Shown: positions 18,506 to 27,813, counted from the stretch's first letter. The stretch is DNA of 64,000 nucleotides from Phormidium tenue FACHB-1052 (GCF_014696675.1 NZ_JACJQN010000025.1:1-64000); one strand, 5' to 3'. A program made the numbers and translations. Notes: generated from the letters alone by a model not told the origin.

Positions 18506-21058
18506 CTAACTCAGCTTGCAGGTGAGCTTGCCGTCGGACTCACCGCCGATTTCCCCGTAGTCCACCAGGCCGACGGGGAAGGGGTTGACTTTCCAGATGT
18601 CGCTGCAATATTCGGCGATCGAGCGATCGCTCGAAAAGCTTCCCATCCGCACCGAGTTGAGAATCGCCATGCGTGTCCAGCTGTCGGCATCGCTGTAGGC
18701 GCGGCCCACCGTCTCTTGGCAGTCAATGTAGGCCTGGTAGTCAGCCAGCAGCATGAACGGATCGTGGTACAGCAGCTTGTCGAGCAGGGGCTTAAACAGA
18801 TCGCCATCGCCGTGGGAGAAGTGGCCGGAGGCAATCAGGTCGATCGCATCCTTGAGCATGGGGTGGCGCTGGTAGTAGCTGTAGGGATCATAGCCGTCGG
18901 CTTTGAGCGCCACCACCTCGGGGGCGGTGAGGCCAAAGAGAAAGAAGTTCTCAGCGCCGACGGCGTCGCGAATTTCCACGTTGGCGCCGTCTAGGGTGCC
19001 GATGGTTAGCGCTCCGTTCATGGCAAATTTCATGTTGCCGGTGCCCGAGGCCTCAAAGCCTGCGGTGGAGATTTGCTCGGAGAGGTCGGACGCCGGATAA
19101 ATGCGCTGGCTGTTGGTGACGTTGTAGTTGGGTAGAAAGATCACCTTGAGCTGATTGCGCAGGTCGGGGTCTCGGTTGACCATGTCGCCTACGGCAGTGA
19201 CCAGCTTAATCATCAGCTTGGCCATATGATAGCCGGGGGCCGCTTTGCCGCTAAAGATAAAAGTGCGCGGCGTGATATCTAAACTGGGATTTTGCTTTAG
19301 CTGGCTGTAGAGGGTGACAATGTGTAGCACGTTGAGGTGCTGGCGCTTGTACTCGTGAATGCGCTTCACCTGCACATCAAACAGTGAGGCAGGGTCGACT
19401 AAAATGCCGTGCTGACGATGGATGCGGCCAGCCAGCTCGCGCTTGACAGACTGCTTGATCGCCCGCCACTCGGCTCGAAAACCGGCATCGTCGGCCAGGG
19501 GTTCGATCGCCTTGAGTTCGTCGAGGTGCTTGATCCAGCGATCGCCAATCCGGCTCGTGATCAAGGTACTCAAGCGCGGGTTGCTGAGCACCATCCAGCG
19601 GCGGGGGGTGACGCCGTTGGTCTTGTTGCAGAACTTTTCGGGGAAGAGTTCGTAGAAGTCGCGCAGCACGGTCTCTTTGAGCAGTTCGCTGTGCAGGGCG
19701 GCGACGCCGTTGATGGTGTGGCTGCTGACGCAGGCCAGATTGGCCATGCGCACGTAGCGATCGCCGCTTTCGTCAATCAGCGACATGCGAGCCAGGCGGG
19801 CCGCATCCTTGGGAAACTTCATCCGCACCAGGTCGAGGAAGCGGTTGTTGATTTCGTAGATGATCTGCAAATGGCGGGGCAATAGCTGGCCAAACAGGCT
19901 AACGGGCCATTTCTCCAATGCCTCGGGTAACAGGGTGTGGTTGGTGTAGGCCAGGGTCTTTTGGGTAATTTCCCAAGCCAGGCTCCAGTCGAGGCCGTGC
20001 TCGTCGAGCAGCAGGCGCATGAGTTCGGGAGCGGCGATCGCCGGGTGGGTGTCATTTAGCTGAATGGCAAACTTTTCGTGGAACTGCTCCACGGCCATGC
20101 CCTGCCCTTTCAAAATGCGAAACATGTCTTGCAGGGAGCAGGAGACAAAGAAAAACTGTTGCTCTAGGCGCAGCTGCTTACCGGCGGTCTTTTCGTCGTT
20201 GGGGTAGAGCACCTTGGAGATGTTTTCTGAGGCGACTTTTTGCTCGACGGCGCCGTAGTAGTTGCCCTGGTTAAACACCGCAAAGTCAAAGGACTCAATC
20301 GCCTCGGCCTTCCACAGGCGCAGGGTGTTGGCGGTGTTGACCTGGTAGCCCAGAATCGGCGTGTCGTAGGGCACGCCCAGCACCTCGCGATCGGGCACCC
20401 AGCGCACCCGGTAGCGGTCCTGGTCGTCGGTGTAGGTTTCGGTGTAGCCGCCCAACTTGACCTCCACCGACCACTCGGGCCGCACCACCTCCCAGGGGTT
20501 GCCGTAGCGCAGCCACTTGTCGGTGCGCTCGACCTGCCAGCCATCGCGCAGGTCTTGCTCAAAAATGCCGAACTCGTAGCGAATGCCGTAGCCTACGGAG
20601 GGTACCTCCAGCGACGCTAAAGAATCGAGATAGCAGGCCGCTAGTCGGCCCAGGCCGCCATTGCCCAAACCTGGCTCCTCTTCCTGCGCGAGGAGGGTGT
20701 CAAAGTTTAGCCCCAGTTCCTCCATCGCTTGCCTGACCGGCTCGTAGATGCCCATGTTGATCAGGTTGTTGCCCAGGTGCGGCCCCATGAGAAACTCCGC
20801 CGACAGGTAGCAGACGGTGCGGGCGCGGTGCTGGGTGTAGCTCTCGGCGGTGCCATTCCAGCGGTGCAGCATGCGATCGCGCACCAGATACGCTAGGGCC
20901 ATGTAGTAGTCGTGCTGGGTAGCCAGCGACACCGGCTTGCCCTGCACATAAAACAAATTGTTGAGAAACGCCCGCTTAATGCTCTCGATATCGGTGGCGG
21001 TGCGCTCTTTGTCTAAGGCGGTGGATACAGCAACGTCTACAGGGGAAGGGGTATCCAT
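18506..21058 (-). CDS. glgP: Glycogen phosphorylase
   Basis: Phosphorolytically releases glucose 1-phosphate from glycogen. About 850 residues from the ATG at 21058 (MDTPSPVD), the normal size; the frame could extend to 21106. Seen: the N-terminal LNNLFYVQGKP, the LGNGGLGRLAACYLDS active-site region, NDTHPAIAAPELMR, CNKTNGVTPRRW, VKRIHEYKRQ, and the pyridoxal-phosphate lysine site EASGTGNMKFAMNGALTIGT. The gene stands alone, with its end 7 bp from the broken toxin gene. The allosteric N-terminus is short, suggesting no phosphorylation control. Confidence 0.97.
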   Translation of the reverse strand: MDTPSPVDVAVSTALDKERTATDIESIKRAFLNNLFYVQGKPVSLATQHDYYMALAYLVRDRMLHRWNGTAESYTQHRARTVCYLSAEFLMGPHLGNNLINMGIYEPVRQAMEELGLNFDTLLAQEEEPGLGNGGLGRLAACYLDSLASLEVPSVGYGIRYEFGIFEQDLRDGWQVERTDKWLRYGNPWEVVRPEWSVEVKLGGYTETYTDDQDRYRVRWVPDREVLGVPYDTPILGYQVNTANTLRLWKAEAIESFDFAVFNQGNYYGAVEQKVASENISKVLYPNDEKTAGKQLRLEQQFFFVSCSLQDMFRILKGQGMAVEQFHEKFAIQLNDTHPAIAAPELMRLLLDEHGLDWSLAWEITQKTLAYTNHTLLPEALEKWPVSLFGQLLPRHLQIIYEINNRFLDLVRMKFPKDAARLARMSLIDESGDRYVRMANLACVSSHTINGVAALHSELLKETVLRDFYELFPEKFCNKTNGVTPRRWMVLSNPRLSTLITSRIGDRWIKHLDELKAIEPLADDAGFRAEWRAIKQSVKRELAGRIHRQHGILVDPASLFDVQVKRIHEYKRQHLNVLHIVTLYSQLKQNPSLDITPRTFIFSGKAAPGYHMAKLMIKLVTAVGDMVNRDPDLRNQLKVIFLPNYNVTNSQRIYPASDLSEQISTAGFEASGTGNMKFAMNGALTIGTLDGANVEIRDAVGAENFFLFGLTAPEVVALKADGYDPYSYYQRHPMLKDAIDLIASGHFSHGDGDLFKPLLDKLLYHDPFMLLADYQAYIDCQETVGRAYSDADSWTRMAILNSVRMGSFSSDRSIAEYCSDIWKVNPFPVGLVDYGEIGGESDGKLTCKLS

Positions 21059-21469
21059 AGGTGATCGATCCTGGGTCAGGGTGCAGTGAGTGACTCTATT
21101 GATCAAATGAAACTAGGCGATCGCGCAGTGTGGCCTAGGGCACGATTTAATCTTAGTTTAAGGATGCCGAAATGTATGGAAACAATCGCTTTAAGCACCT
21201 GTTGCCATCTTCCTGTAGATTCTGGCAGATGCTTTTACCCATGCTTATCCCACCCCGTTGGCGGATATTTCCCAATAGAAACCATCAGCTCGATGTCTGT
21301 TTCAATTAGTTCAAAATACTGATGCCCAGCTTCACTGTCAGCTAATGTGTTTAGTTTTTCAGCGATCTGAAAACGACAAAGAGGTCTGAGTCATGGAAAA
21401 GACTCCCAAAGCTGAGTGGTCATAGAACAAGGGCAGAGAATTGGGAGATGCTTTACATCAGCAGCCCAC
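21059..21469. other. Upstream region of glgP, no gene seen
   Basis: About 410 bp with no supported gene. The 78-codon frame at 21086-21322 (plus) has no family features. The glgP promoter should lie in the left part. No clear operator or structured RNA was recognised. Confidence 0.5.
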
Positions 21470-22003
21470 TCAGGATACTGGCTCCGTATCGGGGGGCAGG
21501 CGTAGTACGAGATACTCCTCATCAAAATAGGTGCCGTCAATACATAGAGAATCACGTTCTAGCCCAAAGGACTCAAACCCCCGCGACTGGTAAAGGGAGA
21601 CCGCTGCAACATTGCCCGCCGTGACGCTGAGCACGATCTGCCGCAGGCCGCCCAGCTTTCGAGCGTGAGCGATCGCTGTATCCAGCAGACTAGAACCAAC
21701 CCCCTGACCACGAAACTCCGGCGAAACATACATGCTTCTCAGAGACCCAACGTGAACCCGCTTCGGGCGATTTTCTCGCGAAAACCCGAGCATGCCTATT
21801 AGGTGGTTGCGATCGCTAAACGCCCCAAAAACGCCGCCACCGGCATCATTGTTGGTGTGCAGTCGAGCGGCAAAATCGGCCAGCGAGAGCTGCGCTTCCT
21901 GCTCATAGCTAGAGATAAAGGCCGATGGCGACTCCCGTAAGGCAAGGAGCCGCAGATCGCGATAGGCCGCGACATCCTCAGCGGTTAAAAACCGAATTTC
22001 CAT
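21470..22003 (-). CDS. GNAT family N-acetyltransferase
   Basis: A 177-residue single-domain acetyltransferase. The acetyl-CoA loop is at about residues 95-110 (YVSPEFRGQGVGSSLLD, RGQGVG), and the C-terminal NVAAVSLYQSRGFESFGLE is motif B. The N-terminal IRFLTAEDVAAYRDLRLLAL is typical of small-molecule or antibiotic-type GNATs. The substrate cannot be inferred. It lies downstream of a G/C-rich inverted repeat that probably separates it from nrtS. Confidence 0.85.
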   Translation of the reverse strand: MEIRFLTAEDVAAYRDLRLLALRESPSAFISSYEQEAQLSLADFAARLHTNNDAGGGVFGAFSDRNHLIGMLGFSRENRPKRVHVGSLRSMYVSPEFRGQGVGSSLLDTAIAHARKLGGLRQIVLSVTAGNVAAVSLYQSRGFESFGLERDSLCIDGTYFDEEYLVLRLPPDTEPVS

Positions 22004-22056
22004 GGCTGTGGGTTAGACATAGACGATCCCGGCGTTGCTAATCAGCAGTATGATTT

Positions 22057-22129
22057 GCCCCCCTAGCCCCCCAATTCTGGGGGGAACCAGACGACTTCAA
22101 AGTCCCCCAAAATTGGGGGGTTGGGGGGC
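22057..22129. repeat. G/C-rich inverted repeat (dispersed cyanobacterial hairpin)
   Basis: The left arm GCCCCCCTAGCCCCCCAATT plus CTGGGGGGA (22057-22085) pairs with the right arm at 22103-22129 (TCCCCCAAAATTGGGGGGTT then GGGGGGC). Each arm is also self-complementary. It sits between nrtS and the GNAT gene and could end nrtS transcription. Elements of this form occur in many copies in cyanobacterial genomes. Confidence 0.65.
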
Positions 22130-22191
22130 CGATGCAGCAACTGTTGCTTTTGCAAATTCATTCCTCAATTCAGCAACGCCCGATCCCTCAC

Positions 22192-22434
22192 CTACTTTTC
22201 GAGCCCCCTACTGCCCCCTCGCCCCATAAACTGCCCGTGAATGCTCACCGCGTAGGGCACCAGGTAGGTTAACCCCGCAGAAACCCAGCGGGAGCGGGTC
22301 ATGGTATTGCTGCGCACTGCCGCACCGTGGTTAATGGCAAACAACAGCGTGCCAATCACCAGGGCAACCCGCAACCCGCGCACCGCCAGGTAGGGGGTGA
22401 CTAGCGCTGCCAGGTAACCTTTCGTTGCCTCCAT
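22192..22434 (-). CDS. nrtS: NrtS-like small nitrate/nitrite transporter subunit
   Basis: An 80-residue protein with two predicted membrane helices. The core LRVALVIGTLLFAINHGAA followed by RSRWVSAGLTYLVPYAVSIHGQ is the NrtS pattern: a small cyanobacterial nitrate/nitrite transporter that acts as a homo- or hetero-oligomer. Only one copy is visible here, whereas some genomes have tandem nrtS1/nrtS2. It follows the flavoprotein gene on the same strand with a 92-bp gap. Assignment is by family pattern, not by context. Confidence 0.75.
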   Translation of the reverse strand: MEATKGYLAALVTPYLAVRGLRVALVIGTLLFAINHGAAVRSNTMTRSRWVSAGLTYLVPYAVSIHGQFMGRGGSRGLEK

Positions 22435-22526
22435 GGTGTTGATGCCTGTAGAGATGCTGACTAAGTAGAACCCCTCTCCGCTGGGAAAGGGGTAGGAAGA
22501 AGGCTAACCCTGAGAACGAGCCGGAC

Positions 22527-23531
22527 TTAGGACACCAGTTCCTTCGTGCGACGCTCTTCCCACTTGCGCGGGGGGCTGGTGCGGCGAATGTTGCGCCAGA
22601 TTTGAGTAGCGGCCAGGGTGCCATCGGCAACGGCCACCGTTACCTGGTTGACGCCCTGCTTGAGATCGCCGATCGCAAAGATGCGATCGTGGGTGGTTTG
22701 GCACATCGTGTTCGTGACCAGATTTTCCCCATCCCACTCCAGGCTAGGGATGCCCTTGAGGTATTGGTTGTGGTAGATCGAGCCCATGTTGATCAAGCCA
22801 GTGGTGGCTTCGACTACGGTGCCGTCGGTCAGCTCTACGCCGCTCATCTTATGGTTTTGGCCGAGGAACTTGGCGATCGGTGCTTCGTAGAGGGGGTAAC
22901 CGTAGTCGGCCAGCTTGGCCCGCATTTCGTCGCCGACGGTGCAGAGGCCGTGGGTGAGCACCGAAATGTAGGGGGTAAACCAGTCGAGCACAAAGGCCGC
23001 GTTGATCTGCGACTCTTTGCCCGCGATTAGCACCGCTTTTTGATCCCACATGTCAAAGCCATCGCAGATCATGCAGACGTGTAGGGTATAGCCTGCGTAG
23101 TCATAGACATTCTGCATGTCGTCGAGCTGGGGCAGCACATCGATCACACCGGAGGCCGCAATTAAATATTTGGCGCGAAACACGGGGTAAATGCTGTCAA
23201 CTTTACCCACTTTGACCTGCACCGCCAGATGGTCGCCTTCGTCAACCACGTCTTCAACGAAACCGCGCAGGTAGTCGGCCCCCCATTCCACCGCCTGCTT
23301 GGCTCCGTGGACGAGCATGTTGCGACCGGGGGTATCGGGGTCTACACCGACCACGTTGCGCACCTCCTGCATCCACAGCGATCGCCCCTTGCCCTTTTCG
23401 ACCACCAAACATTTAAGACCGTAGCGGGCCAGATAAATAGCCGCTGACAACCCTCCCATGCCACCGCCAACCACGATGGCATCGTAAACCTGGTCTGTCC
23501 GTTCATGGAGATTTTGACGGGAGAGTTTCAT
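22527..23531 (-). CDS. Thioredoxin-reductase-like flavoprotein lacking a canonical NADPH motif
   Basis: A 334-residue FAD protein. It has the FAD dinucleotide motif VVGGGMGGLSAA (20-31) and the redox pair C153-x-x-C156 in HVCMICDGFD. The C-terminal FAD motif IFAIGDLKQGVNQVTVAVADG is split around residue 290. Where thioredoxin reductases have GGGxSA for NADPH, this one has AVLIAGKESQINAAF (166-180), which lacks the glycine pattern. That fits the pyridine-nucleotide-independent cyanobacterial relatives (the DDOR/Slr0600 group) rather than a classical NTR. The electron donor is therefore unclear. It lies upstream of nrtS and two genes from a peroxiredoxin, but separated from it by a terminator. 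Confidence 0.75.
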   Translation of the reverse strand: MKLSRQNLHERTDQVYDAIVVGGGMGGLSAAIYLARYGLKCLVVEKGKGRSLWMQEVRNVVGVDPDTPGRNMLVHGAKQAVEWGADYLRGFVEDVVDEGDHLAVQVKVGKVDSIYPVFRAKYLIAASGVIDVLPQLDDMQNVYDYAGYTLHVCMICDGFDMWDQKAVLIAGKESQINAAFVLDWFTPYISVLTHGLCTVGDEMRAKLADYGYPLYEAPIAKFLGQNHKMSGVELTDGTVVEATTGLINMGSIYHNQYLKGIPSLEWDGENLVTNTMCQTTHDRIFAIGDLKQGVNQVTVAVADGTLAATQIWRNIRRTSPPRKWEERRTKELVS

Positions 23532-23696
23532 AGCGGTGACTGATGGAGAGGACTGCGCTCGGCCTAAGCGGTAAGAACAGATCAGGCCATGGTTCTAGGC
23601 TAAAGGATTTGAAAAAATCGCAATGAGAATTGTTGAACACCTACACAGGTCAATCGGATAGGGCTTGTAGCTTTTGCCCGCTTTGACCCCCGATCT

Positions 23697-23733
23697 AAAA
23701 AGGCAAAGGGGATTTTGACAACCCCCTTTGCCT
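23697..23733 (-). terminator. Strong terminator of the peroxiredoxin gene
   Basis: AGGCAAAGGGG (23701-23711) pairs with CCCCTTTGCCT (23723-23733). On the minus strand the stem is followed directly by TTTT. It sits 32 bp after the peroxiredoxin stop. Confidence 0.85.
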
Positions 23734-23764
23734 AAATACTCACCCAGGGTGAGCCAGAGGGCAA

Positions 23765-24346
23765 TTAGCCAACGAAGGCTAAACGAGGCTCAGAGACCCC
23801 AGCCGACTCGGTGCCTTTGATGTAGGCCATCATGGTGTCAGCATCAGACACTTCAAAGGGGTCAATGGGGCAGTTGTCGCCAAAGTCAGACTCAACAAAG
23901 ATTTTTTCAATGTTGCCGTCGTTGACGAGCATGGAGTAGCGCCAAGAGCGCATGCCAAAGCCCAGGTTAGATTTGTCAACCAGCATGCCCATCTTGCGGG
24001 TAAACTCGCCGTTGCCGTCGGGCAGCAGGAAGACGTTTTTAGCGCCCACCTTTTGGCCCCACTGGAACATCACAAAGGCGTCGTTGACGGAGACGCAGAC
24101 GATAGCGTCAACGCCGTGGGCCTTGAACTCTTCGTACAGCTCTTCGTAGCGGGGCAGGTGGTTAGAGGAGCAGGTGGGGGTAAAGGCACCGGGTAGCGAG
24201 AACACCACGACCTTCTTACCAGCGAAGATATCGCTGGTGGTCAAATCTTGCCAGCGGTAGGGGTTAGGCCCGCCCACAGACTCGTCCCGCACGCGGGTCT
24301 TAAACGTAACGTCGGGCACCTGTCCAGTAGCAATAAGCGCAACCAT
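23765..24346 (-). CDS. Type II (Prx5-like) peroxiredoxin
   Basis: A 193-residue thiol peroxidase that reduces peroxides, probably with glutathione or thioredoxin-type donors. The peroxidatic Cys59 is in [17 protein letters not shown]. The Prx5 fold is supported by [14 protein letters not shown] and [12 protein letters not shown]. The closest known pattern is Synechocystis Sll1621, which lies next to the PerR-type regulator Slr1738. Here too the gene faces a Fur/PerR-family regulator across 245 bp containing a 21-bp dyad. A strong terminator follows. Confidence 0.9.
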   Translation of the reverse strand: MVALIATGQVPDVTFKTRVRDESVGGPNPYRWQDLTTSDIFAGKKVVVFSLPGAFTPTCSSNHLPRYEELYEEFKAHGVDAIVCVSVNDAFVMFQWGQKVGAKNVFLLPDGNGEFTRKMGMLVDKSNLGFGMRSWRYSMLVNDGNIEKIFVESDFGDNCPIDPFEVSDADTMMAYIKGTESAGVSEPRLAFVG

Positions 24347-24402
24347 AAATTACCTCTTCGTAGTTCTACAACAGTTAACTGCGTTTCCAGCCTTCGCTGC
24401 TC

Positions 24403-24423
24403 AACTCAGAATAATTCCGAGTT
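24403..24423. promoter_or_regulatory. Candidate PerR operator between prx and perR
   Basis: AACTCAGAAT-A-ATTCCGAGTT is a 21-bp dyad with 9 of 10 positions matching and a single central base. It lies 57 bp upstream of the peroxiredoxin start and 169 bp upstream of perR. The geometry (odd length, AT-rich centre) fits Fur-family binding. Confidence 0.5.
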
Positions 24424-24591
24424 AAGAAATCTTCAATAAGCATATTAACTCAAAAATCAGACTTTTTGTAAAGCAAGACTAATTCTTAGATGAGAATGCT
24501 AATCTGGTAAGGGTAGGTTATTGTGGTATGTCAAGCCTTTGCCTGTGCTGGGTGCGGCTGTCGCAGTGCTGGAGTTCTGGAGCCAGGGAAA

Positions 24592-25014
24592 ATGTTGTCC
24601 CAAGCGGATCAAATCGTCACTATGCTGAAGTCTCGGGGGCTGCGCGTCACCCCCCAGCGCTTTGCCGTGTATGCCAACCTGCTGGGCCGCTGCGACCACC
24701 CCACCGCCGACGATATTCTCCACGATCTCAACCAAGACGCCCCGACTTCGTCCCAGGCGACGGTCTATAGCTCGCTGCAAGCGCTGCGCGGTGCCAACCT
24801 CGTGCGCGAGGTGCTGCTCGAAGAGGGGGTGTGCCGCTACGACGCCAATGTGGGGCCGCATCACCACTTTCGCTGTCAGATCTGTGGGGCGATCGCCGAC
24901 ATTCCTTGGGAAACCCTAGCTAGCGTCAACCTGCAAACCCTCAGCCCTCGCTGGCAAGTCGAGGGCTATGAGGTGACGGTGCGGGGTGTGTGCGATCGCT
25001 GTCAGCCTGAGTAG
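24592..25014 (+). CDS. perR: Fur-family transcriptional regulator, PerR type
   Basis: About 140 residues from the ATG at 24592 (MLSQADQIV), which has a purine-rich stretch (CCAGGGAAA) upstream; the frame opens earlier at 24523. The winged helix is LRVTPQRFAVYANLL ... TVYSSLQALRGANLVRE. The regulatory metal site is GPHHHFRCQICG, and the structural zinc site uses two CxxC pairs (CQIC and CDRC). Divergence from a peroxiredoxin gene, with a dyad between, argues for PerR (peroxide sensing) rather than Fur (iron). Confidence 0.85.
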   Translation: MLSQADQIVTMLKSRGLRVTPQRFAVYANLLGRCDHPTADDILHDLNQDAPTSSQATVYSSLQALRGANLVREVLLEEGVCRYDANVGPHHHFRCQICGAIADIPWETLASVNLQTLSPRWQVEGYEVTVRGVCDRCQPE

Positions 25015-25016
25015 GG

Positions 25017-25143
25017 CAATTTTAGGTTTGCGATTTTGGATTTTGGTCTGGGCGACCGGCACAGGCGATAAACTGCTGCTAAGCAAGCCATAGAATGTCG
25101 GGGCTAACCCGCTCCAAAATCGCAAATCCAAAACCTAAAATTG
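25017..25143. repeat. 127-bp inverted-repeat element after perR
   Basis: The left arm (25017-25046, starting CAATTTTAGG) and right arm (25114-25143, ending CCTAAAATTG) share nearly all of 30 bases in inverted orientation, with a small internal shuffle of GCGATTTTGG and GGATTT blocks. The centre is unrelated GC-rich sequence. It begins 3 bp after the perR stop, so it could end transcription, and resembles a small non-autonomous element. Confidence 0.6.
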
Positions 25144-25153
25144 GCACAAAACT

Positions 25154-25393
25154 ATGACTACCCCCACCCCGATCACCAGCCCCTGGCAGATGAAACCCTG
25201 GTGGTGTCAGCCCTGGTCAATTGTGCTGACGGGGGTTGCGATCGTGGGCGGTAGCTGGCTGCTGCTCCACCGTCTCTGGCTGACGGCCCTGGTTGCAGCT
25301 CCCATTGGCGTATGGATGGGTTTTTTCTTGCTACTCTGGCCGCGCCTCATGCGCGAAGCGGGCTATCTAGATGCTCCGCCGGTTGATCAGTAA
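25154..25393 (+). CDS. Small two-helix membrane protein (DUF6737-like)
   Basis: 79 residues. A tryptophan-rich N-terminus (SPWQMKPWWCQPWSI) leads into two hydrophobic helices (VLTGVAIVGGSWLLL and LVAAPIGVWMGFFLLLW), then PRLMREAGYL. This matches a conserved cyanobacterial family that I believe is DUF6737; function unknown. It lies 139 bp downstream of perR behind an inverted repeat. Confidence 0.65.
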   Translation: MTTPTPITSPWQMKPWWCQPWSIVLTGVAIVGGSWLLLHRLWLTALVAAPIGVWMGFFLLLWPRLMREAGYLDAPPVDQ

Positions 25394-25488
25394 CCTCACT
25401 AATCTTTTTGACAGATCGATCCCGATTGGTAGGCACCTGACATTGCTGCCCATACAGCAACAACATCAGGTCATGCATAAAGCAATAC

Positions 25489-26445
25489 CTAAAAGGGCAG
25501 CTTTTTCTTGCTGGCTTTTTCGCTGTCGTAGTCGAGTTCCTTCAGCTTTTTCATAATGCGGCTGAAGTACTCTTGCATATAGTCTTCGAGGGTGGTGATT
25601 TCTTCCTTAGGAATGCCAAACACCTGGTAGACCTCGTCCATGGGGGCATCAAGGGGCTGACTACCGGCAACGACTTCTACAAAGGCGAGGCGATCGGCAA
25701 AGTTCCAGCCCCACTGAAAGAACTGAGCCACCTTGCGAATCGCCCGCAGCAGCTCCAGGGAAATGCGCGAGACCCTAGCCTCTTGACCACACTTGCGCTC
25801 GCACAGGCGCATGATTTCGTATGCACCCCAGGCGCGGGTGCCCGCCAGGGGAAAGCTGCGGTTCTCCGTTTCGGGCACCGAGAGCGCCTTGACTGCAAAC
25901 CGGGCAATATCTTGGGTATCCATATAGGCAATGGGGGCCGCTTCGCCCATCACCCAGATCGGCTGCTTTTCGAGGATGGGTATGGCGTACTGGCCAATGA
26001 GCCCCTGGAGGAAGCCGCAGGGCTGCAAGATGGTGTAGTTGAGCCCTGACTCGGCCAAAAATTTTTCAGTGCAGCGCTTGACGTTCATCAGCGGCACGTG
26101 GGGAAACTTGTCGGAGTTTAGAATGGAGAGAAAGATGAACCGCTTGATGCCCGCGTCGCGGGTGGCTTTAATCAAATTGACCTTGCCCTGCCAATCAACC
26201 TGCATGACCGACTCAGAGGGCCGGGCTGTAGACGCGTCGATGACTGCATCAACACCCTCTAGGGCAGGGGGCAGCGTCTCAGGCTTGGAGAGGTTGCCCC
26301 GCACTAGCTCTACCCCCCACTCTCGCAGAAAGGCGGCTCGCTGGGCGCTCCTCACCAGGCAACGAACTTCGTGCCCCTCATCCAGGGCACGGCGGGCAAT
26401 TTGCCTGCCAAGGGTGCCAGTAGCGCCAACGACCAATACTTTCAT
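25489..26445 (-). CDS. ycf39: Ycf39, NAD(P)-binding photosystem II assembly factor
   Basis: A 318-residue atypical short-chain dehydrogenase (NmrA-like). The Rossmann motif GATGTLGRQIA is at residues 8-18. Ycf39 (HCF244 in plants) binds chlorophyll carriers and helps insert chlorophyll into newly made D1 during photosystem II assembly. The sequence is full length, including the conserved PCGFLQGLIGQYAIPI region and LAGTRAWGAYEIMRLCE. It lies 76 bp downstream of petM on the same strand, so the two may form one transcript. Confidence 0.93.
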   Translation of the reverse strand: MKVLVVGATGTLGRQIARRALDEGHEVRCLVRSAQRAAFLREWGVELVRGNLSKPETLPPALEGVDAVIDASTARPSESVMQVDWQGKVNLIKATRDAGIKRFIFLSILNSDKFPHVPLMNVKRCTEKFLAESGLNYTILQPCGFLQGLIGQYAIPILEKQPIWVMGEAAPIAYMDTQDIARFAVKALSVPETENRSFPLAGTRAWGAYEIMRLCERKCGQEARVSRISLELLRAIRKVAQFFQWGWNFADRLAFVEVVAGSQPLDAPMDEVYQVFGIPKEEITTLEDYMQEYFSRIMKKLKELDYDSEKASKKKLPF

Positions 26446-26521
26446 GAGGGAATTGATACAAAAGTTTAACTTCCTCTAAGAATATCAGATGGCTCCACTG
26501 GTTACACCCCTAGAGCCAAAT

Positions 26522-26626
26522 CTACTCTTCGCCGCCCTGCACCCGCAGCAGCAAAAACCCAATTCCCAGGCCCAATAGGGTCAGGGTAAAGATAATGATC
26601 GCCGTATTAAAAATTTCGCCGCCCAT
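26522..26626 (-). CDS. petM: Cytochrome b6f complex subunit PetM
   Basis: A 34-residue single-helix protein: MGGEIFNTAIIIFTLTLLGL, then GIGFLLLRVQGGEE. This is the PetM pattern: short N-terminus, one transmembrane helix, and a C-terminal QG-x-E-E. PetM is a small peripheral subunit of the cytochrome b6f complex in thylakoids. A good ribosome binding site (GGAAGGAGAG) lies just upstream of the ATG at 26626. The adjacency to ycf39 supports the call. Confidence 0.92.
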   Translation of the reverse strand: MGGEIFNTAIIIFTLTLLGLGIGFLLLRVQGGEE

Positions 26627-26739
26627 ACGCTCTCCTTCCACAGCACTATAGTAATTGAGCCAGTTGCCCAGCCCGCCGGGGAATGGCTTATCCCCTGGCC
26701 GCCCTCATTTTAGACCAGATTGGTATCACCCCCTGCGCT

Positions 26740-27813
26740 ATGACTATCCGCCAAACCTCGCTGTCGAGCCTGTCTGCGTCGCGCCCTCGCTTAGCGATTC
26801 CCCTGGGCGATCCGGCGGGCATTGGCCCTGAAGTGATTCTCAAGGCGCTGAGGGCGAGGGATTGGTCGGCGATCGCAGCCATTACCGTGCTGGGCACGCG
26901 ATCGCTCCTGCACCAAGCCCTGGGTGCTCTCCAGCAATCTCTCTATGCCGGGCCGCTACCGAACTTGGACTCTCTAGATTTTGTGGATATTGCGCCGCCG
27001 CTGTCTTTAGAAACGGTGACCTTTGGCCAGGCCAGCGCCGCTACCGGGGCCGCCAGTTTTGCCTATCTGCAAGCCGCCATTGAGGGCGCTGTAGCGGGGC
27101 AGTACGATGCGATCGTCACCGGGCCGATCGCTAAATCGGCGTGGAAAGCGGCTGGGCACCACTATCCTGGCCAGACAGAACTTTTGGCTGAGGGAGCAGG
27201 GTGCGATCGCTTTGGCATGGCCTTTGTGGCCCAGTCGCCCCACACCGGCTGGTGGCTGCGCGCATTGCTGGCTACTACCCACATCCCCCTGCGCCAGGTG
27301 CCGGAGGTGCTGACACCAGCGCTGCTCACCCAAAAGCTCGATCTGCTAGTTCACAGCCTAAAACAAGACTTTGGCCTGACGCAGCCCCGCATTGCCGTGG
27401 CGGGCCTCAACCCGCACAGTGGTGAAGGCGGGCAACTAGGCCGCGAAGAGGTGGACTGGCTCATCCCCTGGCTGGAGGTTCAGCGCCAGCGCTATCCCCA
27501 GGTGCAGCTCGATGGCCCGATTCCTCCCGATACGATGTGGGTGCGCCCTGGGCAGGCCTGGTTTGGCACCGAGGGAAGGGCGCTAGAAACGGCCCACGAC
27601 GCCTACCTGGCTCTCTATCACGATCAGGGGCTAATTCCAGTGAAGCTGATGGCCTTTGATCGGGCGGTGAATACGACGGTGGGCCTGCCCTTTGTTCGAA
27701 CTTCGCCCGACCACGGGACGGCATTTGACATTGCGGGGCAGGGGATTGCCGATGCTAATAGTATGGTGGCGGCGATGGAGGTAGCGGTGGCGGTGATGAA
27801 CAGTCGGAGGTGA
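26740..27813 (+). CDS. pdxA: 4-hydroxythreonine-4-phosphate dehydrogenase
   Basis: Acts in the DXP-dependent vitamin B6 pathway. About 357 residues from the ATG at 26740 (MTIRQTSLS); an upstream ATG at 26683 would add 19 residues. Seen: [19 protein letters not shown], the substrate region [21 protein letters not shown] with metal-binding His residues, [24 protein letters not shown], and [19 protein letters not shown] near the end. The metal-binding His residues of the family are in [14 protein letters not shown] and SPDHGT. Confidence 0.95.
   Translation: MTIRQTSLSSLSASRPRLAIPLGDPAGIGPEVILKALRARDWSAIAAITVLGTRSLLHQALGALQQSLYAGPLPNLDSLDFVDIAPPLSLETVTFGQASAATGAASFAYLQAAIEGAVAGQYDAIVTGPIAKSAWKAAGHHYPGQTELLAEGAGCDRFGMAFVAQSPHTGWWLRALLATTHIPLRQVPEVLTPALLTQKLDLLVHSLKQDFGLTQPRIAVAGLNPHSGEGGQLGREEVDWLIPWLEVQRQRYPQVQLDGPIPPDTMWVRPGQAWFGTEGRALETAHDAYLALYHDQGLIPVKLMAFDRAVNTTVGLPFVRTSPDHGTAFDIAGQGIADANSMVAAMEVAVAVMNSRR

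Noticed and set aside
19409-19885. Long plus-strand frame opposite glgP
   Set aside because: Antisense shadow of a clear glycogen phosphorylase; similar shadows occur opposite ycf39, tldD and guaA.
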